Shown: positions 23,450-35,518, counted from the first letter of the stretch. The stretch is DNA of 64,000 nt from Diphasiastrum complanatum (GCA_029204225.1 CM055092.1:80718778-80782777); one strand, 5' to 3'. The notes: a model not told the origin generated them from the sequence alone. Numbers and translations are program-made.

Positions 23450-23975
23450 TGGTATCACAGCCATAGCTAGGCCACCCTATCAGGTTTTAATTAGTCAGTT
23501 AGAAGAAAAGGAATAACAAATCATTTAACAAAATATCTAAATAAGCGACAAATACAACCAAGCAATTCCCCTTGGGCAACACCTATCCTTCTAGTTAAAA
23601 AGAAAGAAGGGTCTATGAGTTTATGCGTAGACTATAGAGCATTAAATTAAGTCACAAATTTTAAGAATAAGTACCAAATGCCTCGGGTAGACGAGTTGTT
23701 CGATCATCTTGGCAAGGCCAGATATTTCAGTAAAATAGATTTACGAATGAGGTATCATCAAGTCCGTATTAAGGCAGAAGATGTCCCAAAAACATCTTTC
23801 AGAATTTTTCATGGTCAGTAAGTGTTTAAGATGATGTTGTTTGGACTCACCAACACTCCGACAACTTTTATGACCCTGATGAACAATAAACCTTGGCCAT
23901 ATCTAGGAAAATTTGTGGTAGTTTTTCTAAATGATATTTTAGTTTACAACAAAACTAAAAAGAGCATTGGCTCAC
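23450..23975 (+). pseudogene. Ty3/gypsy reverse transcriptase relic
   Basis: The + strand, with frame changes, reads [57 protein letters not shown] and [14 protein letters not shown]. These are successive gypsy RT motifs. The catalytic box is FLND instead of YxDD, and several stops occur, so it is inactive. It faces the minus-strand integrase fragment at 22530-23280 and abuts the right inverted-repeat copy. Confidence 0.88.
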
Positions 23976-26044
23976 AGAGCCCAATAAAAAAAATGTAGAT
24001 GCAAACTTACATAAAACTCACAAAGAAAGAAATATATACTATATTATGGGCAACATGTCATCACCTTAGGGATTTGATTACCTACATCCTAAACAAACTT
24101 ACATATCCTGTTTGGTCCCAAAGCACTGCTAACGCCACATGCCATGGGCAGGGGGGTCAAATGCCCACCAGAGATTTGCAATTTCTGTTTTTAGTTTTGC
24201 ACCATGTTCTTGACCTTTCACCTTCATGAAGACTCAATTCCCTTACCTCGCCATCCGAGTGCAGATAAATGCGGAACGAGCGTACAAGTGCAACTGAATG
24301 TTTTGACTTGTGAATAGGTCACACTATTTGACCAAGAAGAATTCTATATTGACAAATGGCTTTATAATGCATTCCTTTCAATTCATATTAAGCACAATGT
24401 GGGCAATCAAATTGCAACAAATTACCACCTGATTGCAACGATTCAGAAAATTCGCTCCATTACTTCCACCACCATAGCTAGCTCATTTTTGGGCTTCATC
24501 ATTTCCACTACCACAGTTGGCTCATTTTTGGGCCGATAATGGAGGAAGACCTCATGATGCTTTTTGACCCTGCCTTTAGGTAGGGTACTTTGTAATCATA
24601 AAAAAGATTGACGTGCTCGTGTTTAAAATTCATTTTTAAAATTCATTTTATTTGATCTATTTATATCTACTATAATTTATAAGAATGAATGTATCTAGAT
24701 AAGACTTTTCAAATAGGTTTGTGTAGTTTTAAACATGATTATTTGACATGCTTTTTAATGGATAATTTTGCATGTGTTGGCTCTACCTATTGCGTGAATG
24801 TCTTTGTGGCTTCTCGCATGCATGCATGCTATTTAGCTTGGAGGTGACTAAGATGAAGCTAGCCCAGAGGAATACAAGCACTGCTTGGAACTATGTGATT
24901 CCTTATTCTGGTACGATCATCCTTCACCTTCAATAATTCACTTATTTTATTCCTTCCTATGCTTTTCAATGCTATTATCACATGGAACTGAATTACTCCT
25001 CGCAGATCTCCGTTGGTTTACAAATTTTAACTCATAAACTGCCTAGATCAAGTTGTATAAAATTTTGTAAACGATAAAAATCAATCAATGGTTACAAGTG
25101 TGGTCCTATTTCTTGTAGCTAATCATTGCTTTGAAGAAAATTGAAAAATTTCAACGACGAAGCAATAATTTTTTTCAAAAAGCATAATATTAGAAATTCA
25201 AAGCCAAAAATGAGATTTTGATGTTTGTAAAATCTCAATAACATAATGATGGAAGGTGTACCTTAAAAAAATATATAGCAAACACTTTTTCAAATGAAAA
25301 AAAAGAAAAAGAAATTGGCATTAGAAATAATAGCTTTAGCATTAAAGTCAATGATGTAATTGCTTTAGATAGCTATAATTTGTTAGTTCTAAATATTAAA
25401 AAAGCATTTTCATTTTTAAATAGTGTAGATTCACTTCTCAATACCTATGCCAATCACTAGGAAAACATTATATTTCAATTTTTGTCTCTAGTGTGATATG
25501 TTTAGTAAACCCTATATATTATGACTAAAAAAGGACAAAAAAATTCTTTGTATGGGATTTTTGGTTTGGTTTTTTTTTGTTTTTGTTTTTTTAACTGCAA
25601 TTTTTTTTTTGCATTTTTATAATAGTTAAGTCATGCCTATAACACTTTGAGACTGAAGCAAAAAGATTTTAGAAAAAATGTGTTGGGTTGGAATTTATTG
25701 ATTGGACAATAATTATATAAATGGCCATTTCTTCCGTAATGACTTCTTGTTTGACATTAGCTACCATAAATTATCTCATTTATGGTTGCATGGAGTGGGC
25801 TCTAATTGTGATAAGGAGGCTTTTAGGCTAAAGTGAAATCTTTTTGTGTTCCAAGTCTTTCACTTATTGAAATATCAGCTGCATTTACACTTGAAGTTGT
25901 CTATCGAATCTACATTAGCGTTAGGGGACTATGTAAATGTTAAGAAACTTGTGTTTTGTGTTTGCTAGTGGATCTCATTTTCACTTGTTTTTGGTTTAGA
26001 AGTCACCAATGGCTACGATCCCAATAGAATTCAATGACACATAA

Positions 26045-26929
26045 ATGTATGAGCCAGTAACAGAAAATACTACAAAATTAGAAGAGGAAGTGCTTTCAAG
26101 CATTTTTGGCATGATTAAAGAAAGCATAAAAGCTTTTCATTCTATAACCCAAGAATCTATCAACTCTCCTCTCATGATTTCGAGTGAATATTTTATTGCT
26201 AAAGGTGCTAAAACGTTCATAATTGAGTGTAAAGACAGTACACAAATTGTTATGCATGGAGAATCCAAACAAATTGCAAATGTGGTCAAGTTGGTGTAAG
26301 ACATTTGTCTCCAACACCTCACCATCAAGAGAGCCAATGCACATGATGGATTTCGTAAAACATTGAAAAGTAAATTTGAGAAAGTTGGTGGACCATATCA
26401 AAACTTTCAAAGAGGTCAACGAATTGCCATCAACATATGATGGTGACTATATTTTTGAGTTGCCACCAGTTGATGAACATCAGAGTTCTATGTTTGGAAT
26501 GGAGCAAGGGGAAGATGGTCATCCTTGGATTAGGTATGCCACCTCAACAATCATTAACTTCAAAGGAAATAGTTGCATATTTTGTGGTGGCTCTTTTGTG
26601 AGCGAAAATATTCAATCTGGTTGTAAAAAAACTTTTGGAAAAGCAAATATGTCACAACGAAAAGGAGGAAGGTAACCATGGTTGTCCATTGTACAATAGG
26701 AAAAGTGAAAAAAAAAAAAAACATTAAAACAAATTCTACTGACTCTATCTTTAGTCTAAAAGAAAAGTGTGAATATGATTATTTCCAAGGGTCAATGTTT
26801 CCAGGGCAACTTGTAGATGGAACTATTGACAAATGTTTCGTGTTCAAGATGACTATGATTGGTCTTGCATTTGGGGTGGATCTGGTGAGGCGTATGCAAA
26901 TAGGAAATAATTTGGAGCAATCTTTTTGA
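26045..26929 (+). pseudogene. Unknown repeat-unit gene remnant (right copy)
   Basis: Three frames, 26045-26299, 26376-26675 and 26678-26929, follow each other and match the minus-strand frames at 4916-3977. They hold MYEPVTENTTKLEEEV, VDEHQSSMFGMEQGEDG, CIFCGG and SLKEKCEYDYFQGSMF. A stop after the first frame, and a frame change over an A-rich run near 26708, show decay or missed introns. The family is not recognised. Confidence 0.4.
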
Positions 26930-27329
26930 TCATGTGAGAAGAGTGAGAGATTGGAGCATGATGGATGCCCATGTTTATGATCTCAAGTTAACCTAGTCTA
27001 TATAGCTTTCATTTTATTTAATTTTCTTCGATTCTCATTTGAATGAGAGAGACATAGACTAACATTTAAGGAGCCTCATTTGGTAACCTTGTGTGCAATG
27101 TCATGGACCATGCCTCGTTGTCATCCATTTTCACAATAGACAAAAGACAATGAAAACATGTCTCATAAGCTAGACATTGAATATGTGAACATTGCCCTCA
27201 AATAAACATCCCTCACAAAACAACATGAGGAATTGGTGTGTGGCAGCAAGGACCACTTTGAGCCAACATGAAGTGGATTATCTGAAAAAGAGAGGATATA
27301 TGTTGGAGTGCACTCCTACATCTCTCCAA

Positions 27330-27660
27330 GTCTCTGAGATTCTAGAGTTGATACCACTATATTCACATTGACGGAAGAACTTGGAATGTATTCACAATGA
27401 TCAAAGACAAAATGAAGGACTCAATTTCTCAAGTTGCAAACAATCGAATCAAAAGGGGTTGATCTAAAGGCTAGTATCATGAAGGAACAATACACATTAG
27501 AGATAGAGATGCCACTTTCCATGTCCAAAGTTTTGCATGAAATCTAGATGGCACCATTTACATAGTCTAAATCCATGACTCTCCAACATGTACTTGTGAG
27601 GATTTTAAGTGCATGCTGGCAAAGGAGAAGTTCCATGAAACCATATGTACTTTGTTTACA
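27330..27660 (+). pseudogene. Possible SWIM-type zinc-finger relic in the right-arm-only segment
   Basis: The + strand reads CTCEDFKC..KFHETICTLF around 27592-27660, preceded by ATFHVQSFA..LDGTIYIV. This loosely fits a SWIM finger (CxC...CxH) as in Mutator/FAR1-type transposases, but the second cysteine spacing is poor and several stops interrupt it. Treat it as a hint that 27009-29640 derives from a DNA transposon. Confidence 0.25.
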
Positions 27661-29640
27661 TAGTTGGCTTGGAATTGGACATTGACAAAAACATGTGGAT
27701 CCTTCAGCCACATCTTTCACTCATTGAGCTCTTCTAGATTTTAAGTAGAAGTAGGAATGTCTTAGGTGCCTTGATTCCTTTGCGTGTACTTTTTTATATT
27801 GATGGTACAAGCCACTGTCAAGACTTTATGACATAGAAAAATATAACTCTTTTTCAAAATGATTCACTTCGACTTTCATGTATGTCTACTGTGACACCCC
27901 TGCAAGTTCCTTACCCTTACGACTCACTCTAGAGAAACAATGTCTGGGCACTATGTTGGGACTCTACAGGTCTCTTTCATTGAGTCTCATCTCTAGTGTG
28001 ACACCCATCTCAAATTCCACATGCGACACATCAGACTTGGTGCAGGCAAAGCTCCTTTTTCATGCATGTGATAGCTTTCCATCTCATCATCCAGACACAA
28101 ACTTGTTGGAAAATCAATCCACCATGGATCGTTTATTTTCTTCGCTCACTCAGACTTCTCTTGGCACATTAATGATAAGTATCATAGTACCTGCAAGTTT
28201 ATTTATCCTCTCTCTGTGTCCAAAGCTTGAAGGATGGCATCTTATCAAGTTCTTTTTTCTTCACAAGATGTGCAATGTACCTACAACCATAAAGTTCAGA
28301 AATTTCTATATCAGAATCTTATGAATTCAACAAGCTAATTTGCTCATATGTAGAAAAACAAACAATGAGTGTATTCTATCTCTAAACAAATCTTTTTGCG
28401 CTACCCCTTATGTCTGGTTGCTCTTTGGCTCCTTTTGCCAGTTCCATGTCGCACTCAATAGCAAAAAACATTTTTTTTTCTATATTGCGGTTAGAAATCC
28501 ATAATATAATCTTGCAATGATTTGATATTGTCAATATGCAATGGCCCTAACAAAATAAAATATTGCATTGGCATATTTTACTTTAACAATGATTTGCAAT
28601 GTGAGTACAACACAATTTTGATATTTAAACAAGCATAACCTATGAGGATTACTCACTCAATGCCATGCATTCTTGAAGAACTTTCACGTCCATGTCCAAT
28701 AAGTGATCCAACCAAGTTTCCTTGGTAACCCATGAGCTGAACTCTTTGTCGATCTTTAGAATCCCAAATTGCCCTGATATTGGGCCAGTGCACCACTTTA
28801 ACCACTTACACTTTGTATCATTGGAGCACGTTGAACAACGTAAGTGATGTAATTTTTCAAGCCCCAGAATAATCCCATGCCAGATTGTTCTATGCTAACC
28901 ATGTGTACTTTTCACACATGTGAGAACATCTCAAAGCATGTGAATGATCTCCTAAGGTGTGTGTGACTGCACATAGATCTATGTCTCACAAGATACAAGC
29001 ATTCTAGCTTCAAAAATTTAAGGCAAGAGCACTCAAAAACAAGCATTTATCACTTACCATTCATCACACATAATGAGAGGCAACTTTGGATGAAAGAGAG
29101 AGATTATAAAATTGGTTTGCTCTCGAGTAGAGAGAGAATGCTACATCAAGCTCCCAAGTAGAGAGAGAATCTAGAAAATAATCTAAGTGTTGGAGAATGC
29201 AAACTCCAAATCTCTCATCAAAAATCTAAGTGTGGACTCAATCTCTCTCTCACTCATAGAAGCTCAAGATCCATGAGGAGTGGAAATGGTGTACAATCAT
29301 TGGACCTCTCTAATGTCACCTATTACTTTGTTTGGACCACCTACATGCCACCTCTTACAATGATTGGACCATGTTGGTGCATCTTACATTATGATTGGCC
29401 CAAATTGACAAATGAAATCAAGAGGTGCTATGTCACTAGACCTCTACTATCAAGCCAAGTGTAAGTAACCTATACTATCACGAGCTAATCCAACTCTAAA
29501 TTTGGCCTAATCACTTATTTACAAGCGTACAATGAGTAGTTTTGAAAGAGGACCCCAAATCTCAAGATAGATGACTTTTACAATTTCACATACCACACCT
29601 AACATCTTACCCATCTTGCTTGTCCAACATGAATGGACCA
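27660..29640. other. Right-arm-only sequence, nothing recognised
   Basis: The longest frame (27878-28324) has no recognisable motif. AGTAGAGAGAGAAT-like words recur near 29128-29170. Confidence 0.35.
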
Positions 29641-29653
29641 CAACCTCAGCATC

Positions 29654-30272
29654 TTATAAAATCTTGTGAGCTTTGTCAAGGCTAGGGACAAATTTTTTCA
29701 AGGCAATATGAAATAAGAGATACATGTTGATACGATTCATGGAAGACAACAATGTCATACCAGCCTCAGCATCAGACTGCATAGAACTAGCATGCACCAA
29801 TACATGTTTGGTAATATCGTAAGCATATTCTTCTTGAATGGCCTCCATCCAAGCTGACAGCCTATGATTTCATCCCAGCAAATAAGCATTCTTCCCTGCA
29901 TGTCACTCCAATCGGGATCTCTCTATATCTCGATGTCGAACTCATATTTTTCTAAATGGGATCCCAATGGGTTCTAACATGATCCTTTACCAATGCAACT
30001 TGGCTAGAAGAAGTCATCATGGACAACACAAAATCTCCCTTCTCCATAATATAACCATCATGCTTATATATGTCTTTTAGCTTAAGTCTTACAATGGCAA
30101 TAATTCGAATTGCTTTATGAGAAAATATATGACACAAAGGAATAAGAGGTGGGTGGACCCTAAGACGTGCTAGTGTAACTGAAAGCATTTCCATGTGGAA
30201 TGACAAGGGAAAGACTCCAATCTCATCAACCACCTTCTTTCTTTGATTTCTTGTTCTCACCTGTGTTCTCAT
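29654..30272 (-). pseudogene. Unknown repeat-unit ORF remnants (right copy)
   Basis: Minus-strand frames 30272-29952 and 29848-29654 match 3262-3849 closely at protein level (EIGVFPLSFHMEML; YIMEKGDFVLSM; MEAIQE.YAYDI.KHVLVHAS). This copy differs by several residues and a stop near 29952. Function unknown. Confidence 0.4.
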
Positions 30273-30504
30273 TCATAACATTTCAGTTTCATCAAGTAGT
30301 TGGGATGACTGGGTCACTTCTATTCCCTAAGCTAAATCACTTACTATTCCACCATCCTCAGTCAACTACACCACTACTTCCACATGCATTATGGGTGTTG
30401 TGAACTATCCCCCAAAAAAACCTAAACGTTACAGGGAAAATCAAATGACAAATAAAAGACTTTTAAAGTCATCAATACAGTGAACAAACTAAAAAAGATA
30501 AACA

Positions 30505-32960
30505 CAATTCCAAACTTGTTTGAATCAAATGGATCACCTCGTTTGTTGTAGTTTCCTCTTGAATACTGACATTACCAGCATTTGTTTCCAAGGCACTCTC
30601 CATTTCAAGGAAAAGTTTTTTACGTGGTCTTGCCAAAGCCATACTACTCATCAAACTCACAACTCCATTATTAGTTTGTTAGCATTATTTGCAACAATGT
30701 AAAACTACAAACATCAATAGAAAATTCAATATACTGTAGACTTACTGGCCATCCACAACATAGTGTAAGTTCGATTCTACTAATCCATATAATTCTAGTA
30801 ACTTGACTCCAATGTGTAAAAGGAACTTGCTTAAACTATTGAACAAATGTGTATTCAAACAAGTCATTTCAATAAAATGAATAACATAATAGTCCGCTTC
30901 TCTATAGATACAAATGGATATGTACTCTCAAATCTGCAATCATGGCATCAAATTTGCATCAACAATTTTGACATTCGCAATCTTGGATAGTATCAAATTA
31001 CTATGAATAACTTCTTTAACATCTCATCAAAAAACTTATCTATCATCTCATTGAAAAACTGTCTAGAAGCATTGGTTGCCGACGATCAATCCTACCAGAC
31101 AATTGTTTTTTGGTTGGTAGCGATGTCACAACACGCCAGTTGCATCATTGACACACAAAAAAATTTGTTTGGTAGCATTGGTTGCTAGCAACCAATTCTA
31201 CAAGGCTTTGCATTGTCAGCATACCCCGAGAATTAGAGCTATCATAGACACTTGAGAATTGAATCTCACTATAAATGACATGGTGAAAAGAAAAGGGCAA
31301 TATAGCCCAAATTCAATGAATTTGAGACTCTTCATGTTCTCAATCAAGAAATCTCAAGTTATATATTCCACTTTTTGAAGAAAAAAAAACTACATTATTG
31401 ATAACAAAACTTCTATTTAGAAGTGACATTGAAACGTAATGTCTCAATTAACATGTGAATATAAATGATAACACTTATTTTTATGCATATTTGGATTTAA
31501 TTGCCTTGGGAGCCTTGTGTGTTTGAATCTGTATTGAAACCAAAAATTCGATTGAAACCAAATCTTAATGACATTAAATTAAATCATACATATTTGCATC
31601 CATAGTGTACTAAAAATTCACTTGATATGATTGGCAATCGCCATTTTGTATGCTTAGCATTGCTTAGTCAATAGTTGCAAACAAAGCATTTGGATTTGTA
31701 TTTTGCAAAACATGAATATCAAATCATTTGTTTATTCATATTTGCATTTAAAGTGTACTAAGTTTCGTGAAATATAATTGGAAACCGATCAATTTGTGTG
31801 ATTAGTATTGCTTAGTCACTATTTGCAAAACAAACTATTTGGATTTGTATTTTGCAAAATATATTCAAACATGACTATCAAATTATCTGTTTATTCATAT
31901 TTGCATTCAAAATGTACTAAGTTCCACTTAATATGATTGGCAACCTATCATTTCCATATGCTTCTTTGTATTTTCTAAAATATATTCAAACATGAATATC
32001 AAATTATATATATTATATCTTCACTTATATCATGTGTGCTTAATTTCATGCACTAGCACCTAGTTGCATGTTGAAAGTCCAAAGGCCACCCAATACGTAA
32101 TGTCATTCCATACCTTAAAAAAGGACTTCTGCATGTGTGTGCATGTGTGCATGTACATGCCAATAACAAAATTGCTTGATTGCAATCATAAAGTAAAATC
32201 TCATATATCAAAGTTTTTTTTTTTTTTCAATTTTCAATAACCACCACACAAGGCAAGTAAACTGCCACAAAGGACGAGTCTTGTTATATCAAAAGCTCCT
32301 AAGGGACCATACTCAAAGCATTAACCGAGATTCCACCACTACCCAGCCTTGCAGTTTGACGGTCTAGACTGCATGTCATGCTTTTTTTGAGTGACGGTTT
32401 GAAAAACCATTTGACCTTCAAATCTGAAATGACTTTGATAGTTTATAGATGGGTACTAATTTCAAAGACAAGCCGCTAAGTTAGAAGGGCTGAAAGTTGA
32501 ATCATGAACGTCAAACTTTGTGCTAATTTTTATAAAGTTTCAAGTGATGTGTATAATATATTTATTGTGAATTTATACAAGCAAAAAAACAAAGGTGCAA
32601 TGACGTTTTTTAATCGTATGTGCCTGTCTACTATGACGGCCAAATTTTTAAGACGCTTGTATTTTACGGCCAAAATGGCTCTTGACGGTCAATACGGCTG
32701 TCAAACTGCAAGGCTACCACTACCAATCACGCTATTAACTACTCAAACCAAGTCGAAACTACACAAATTTTTTGAATCAAAGCACCTAAAAACAATCTCA
32801 TGTCTTGCTCACTCAAGTTTGAAGACTTGTTTGCTAAAAACAAATCCAAAAGAGTGAAAGTTGTCAAAACGCTTCCTCTACTCTTTCTTTTCCTTTTATT
32901 TTACTCATGTAATAAATACTCCTGGTGACCATTCACTAAGTCTATTTGATTGACATATTT
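30505..32960. other. AT-rich intergenic DNA
   Basis: No gene was recognised. It includes the tandem repeat at 31590-32010 and a poly-T run near 32214-32227. The frame at 32504-32857 shows no family motif. Confidence 0.4.
31590..32010. repeat. Tandem repeat, about 150-bp unit, three copies
   Basis: Units start at CATATTTGCAT at 31590, 31737 and 31896 (lengths 147 and 159; the third is partial). Shared words include GTGTACTAA, ATGATTGGCAA, TTGCTTAGTCA and TTTGGATTTGTATTTTGCAA. Confidence 0.75.
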
Positions 32961-32967
32961 TTCCATT

Positions 32968-33617
32968 TTAGATGGTGTCTCTTTTGAAAAACGCTTCTTG
33001 ATGTGGATGTGTAAGGTGGAAACAAAGAATAAGAATTAAATTTTTATAGATGCGATGGTCTTTCAATGGTTCTTTCCCAATCGATTTCTTTCGACGTAAT
33101 ATATTTGAAACATCCTTGACATGAAGCAGATATGGCCAAAGAACTGTATTCAAAAAGTCATCTTCAGGAGAGCCATGAAAAGGATCGAGAAAAATTTTGT
33201 TGCCAGGTAGATTCATACAAGTTTTGTAAGGAGCATCGTCAATCAATAGAGTATTACTTGGTAGCATTTCACATGTGTTCCAAAGATAGCTTAATGGCTT
33301 GAAAAAAGCTCGAATTTGTCATTTGTCCGGCATTCTACATTGTGTCTCACTGTAGCATTTTGCTTGATCCCAAATAATGTGAAACATATATCATTGCTTT
33401 CCAATTTGTGCATTGGCATTGCACTCCAAATTCTAGCTTTGAAATTTTGAAACAAATTATTTAAAAAACTTGTTGCTCCTTTTTTTAATTGAATGGCCTT
33501 ACTTTCGTGCATGGTGTGAAAAATTGCCAACATTGGCAAATCTAGCCATGTAGCATATTGTATATTTTTGTGTATAATTGGATTCCACACATGTATGGCC
33601 AAAGTGCCACATGGCAA
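32968..33617 (-). pseudogene. FCP1/SCP-like (NIF) phosphatase homologue, broken
   Basis: Minus-strand frames 33617-33291 and 33267-32968 together resemble the HAD-type FCP1 homology domain. KKGATSFLNNLFQNFKARIWSA matches the block ending in (I/V)WSSA, and LPSNTLLIDDAPYKTC with NKIFLDPFHG matches the distal block carrying the conserved Asp pair. The N-terminal DxDxT nucleophile motif is not intact; WLDLPML is the only candidate. A stop and frame change lie between the halves near 33280. Active relatives dephosphorylate RNA polymerase II CTD or other substrates. This looks like a pseudogene, though an unseen intron could join the frames. Confidence 0.55.
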
Positions 33618-33860
33618 TCCACTCCTAATGTAGGTTAGCTCGAGTCAAAAGAAGTGGTTGTGTCTATTTGGTAGAGATCCCTACTTTATAGGATCTAGAT
33701 CTTGATTTATGATGAGATTTTGACCAACTAGCTATCTACCAAGCATGACTCTAGGAAATAGGCTAGGGTTTCATTTTAGGAAAAAATGGCTGAGTTAATT
33801 TCCTTATTACATGTTGGAAATTACCTAACTTTACAAAGGAAGTGAGTTTTGCTATGTAAT
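33605..33860 (-). repeat. LTR-like repeat related to 22257-22513
   Basis: Shared words with 22300-22470 include AATGTAGGTTAG / AGTGTAGGTTAG, TTGACCAACTAGC and GCATGA(A/C)TCTAGGAA in the same order. This points to a second, diverged copy of the same LTR family beside the phosphatase relic. Confidence 0.5.
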
Positions 33861-34135
33861 CCAAGCTCCCATAGTGAGAAGATAGATTATTTTTGAGCTC
33901 ATTGGCAATCTCGAGTTTGCTCACCATGTACATTGATTTCTAATGATCCAAATGAAACCAAGACTTTAAGTACTTCAAACACTATTCTTAGGCCGTACAA
34001 CAGGTTGCTCTTCACACGTGCTAACTCGGATCTATGCTTTTGTGTTGGAATTCATGCTCAAGCCCAATTCCATTAAGGTAATGAGCATCCTGAAAAACAC
34101 CTTCTTTATACCTATATTTGAAAAATTCACAAAAA

Positions 34136-34440
34136 GGAAGGAAGGCTCGAGAAATTACTATAGTAGAGACTCGACTTGCATTTTTTCAAAAATTTTCGAT
34201 ACTGTATCAACTCGAAAAATCTAAGAATTTTCAATATCCAAAGGTTAGCATTTTTCGATACTGTACCAGCTCGAAAAATTCGAGATTTCTTCGAGACCCA
34301 AAAGTCAGAATTTTTCAATATGGGCTCGACTCGAAAAATTTGTAATTTTTCGAGTCATTGTAATTTTTCAAGTCAATGTATATATTCTGAGTCCTTGTAT
34401 ATTTTCTGAGTTCTTGTATATTTTTCAAGTCCTTGTAAAA
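34136..34440. repeat. Tandem array with TTTTTCGA / TCGAAAAA palindromic words
   Basis: Units of roughly 70 bp contain TTTTCGATACTGTA, then a short spacer, then CTCGAAAAAT, at about 34190, 34250 and 34312. They are followed by shorter repeats of TTTTTC(A/G)AGTC..TTGTA down to 34438. The array sits inside a probable LTR ending at the primer-binding-like site at 34931. Confidence 0.65.
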
Positions 34441-34930
34441 TTTGATATTGTCCGACGCTGACAGTTCACCTACTTTTGTACATAGCTCTCTAGCAAAGCG
34501 ACGACTACTTATTGCATGACAAATCGGTAGTTAATCAAGTAGATTAATGTTAGCTTTCAATGTAATGATCATCTAATTTCTAATCATCAAGGAAGATTTA
34601 CTGGAGTCAGCGCTCTGATCAGGACGTGATCCTCCAGGCATTTTGTCAAGAATATAGTTAAGTTCGTTTTTCGAGTTCAATAGTGAGTGATCAACTAGTT
34701 ATCATCTGAAGCGATTTTTGCGCCCTTAATCTTGTGCCCTTCTTCAAGCTTCTTATACTCATTTTTGATTTGTAATCAGAGTGCAATTTTGCCCATTGTA
34801 TTGTTGTTCCATTGCACATTGTGTATGACTTTGATCTTGAATGCTAGCTGGTAACTGATGCACTTCCGATCCACATTCCATCGGCTCACTACTTCTGTTG
34901 CAAAATATCAAATTTCCCTGACTTCCTAGA

Positions 34931-34945
34931 TGGTATCAAAGTGGG
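34931..34945 (+). other. Primer-binding-like site (tRNA-Met type)
   Basis: TGGTATCAAAGTGGG resembles the plant retrotransposon primer site TGGTATCAGAGC. It suggests a 5' LTR just upstream (about 34043-34929) and the start of an element. An ATG frame MSESGVVKIGRTRK follows at about 34981 but soon ends. Confidence 0.45.
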
Positions 34946-35236
34946 TGGCTCAGTAATTTGCATTTTCCAGTGCGGATTCATGTCGGAAAGCGGTGTTGTG
35001 AAGATAGGTCGAACTCGAAAAGAAACGAATGAAAATAATTCGAGTGTCTAGAAAGAAAGCTTTTCGTGCGTGGCGGAATAAACTATCTTTCTCTTTCACA
35101 ATACATGACTACACCTATCGATTTCAAACAAAACAATGGTGATAGAAAACACGTTTGATCTTATAGTAACTAACTTTGAAATCATCAGTACTATAGTGAT
35201 TACGTAGCCAAACAATAAAGCATTGAATTATCAGAC

Positions 35237-35302
35237 AAGTAATTCGTCGCAAATCATTTGCAAATTAGTCGCGAATCATTTGCGAATTAGTCGCGCATTA
35301 CA
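35237..35302. repeat. Short tandem repeat of AATTAGTCGCGAATCATTTGC
   Basis: About three copies of a 21-bp unit with alternating TCGC and TTGC words. No coding potential. Confidence 0.6.
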
Positions 35303-35487
35303 AGACAAATAATTAGAGGCCATCATCACGTTTTGTCCTTTAAATTTGAACGCCATTGACCAATCTCAACACAAAGTATTGCCTTTGCAAGGCAAAGCCA
35401 AAAACGATTAGGAAAATCTTGGACAACTTTAGCACAGATTTGACTTTGAAAATGGGATAAAACCCTCGAGTGGAAAATAGTATATAT

Positions 35488-35518
<31 letters not shown>

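Larger units (their letters stand above)
23985..30505 (+). repeat. Right copy of the large transposon-like unit (inverted repeat arm)
   Basis: This is the inverted partner of 3003-8140, with the same landmarks in reverse order. Colinear similarity is broken by a segment unique to this copy (27009-29640) and by absence of the left copy's 6895-7715. Outer boundaries were placed where the sequences stop matching (near the shared AGTTTGTTCACTG and GTTTGCATCTA words), so they are approximate. Confidence 0.75.

Noticed and set aside
27878-28324. 148-codon frame
   Set aside because: No recognisable motif, and it lies in a decayed transposon segment. Ser/Leu-rich composition fits chance reading of CT-rich DNA.
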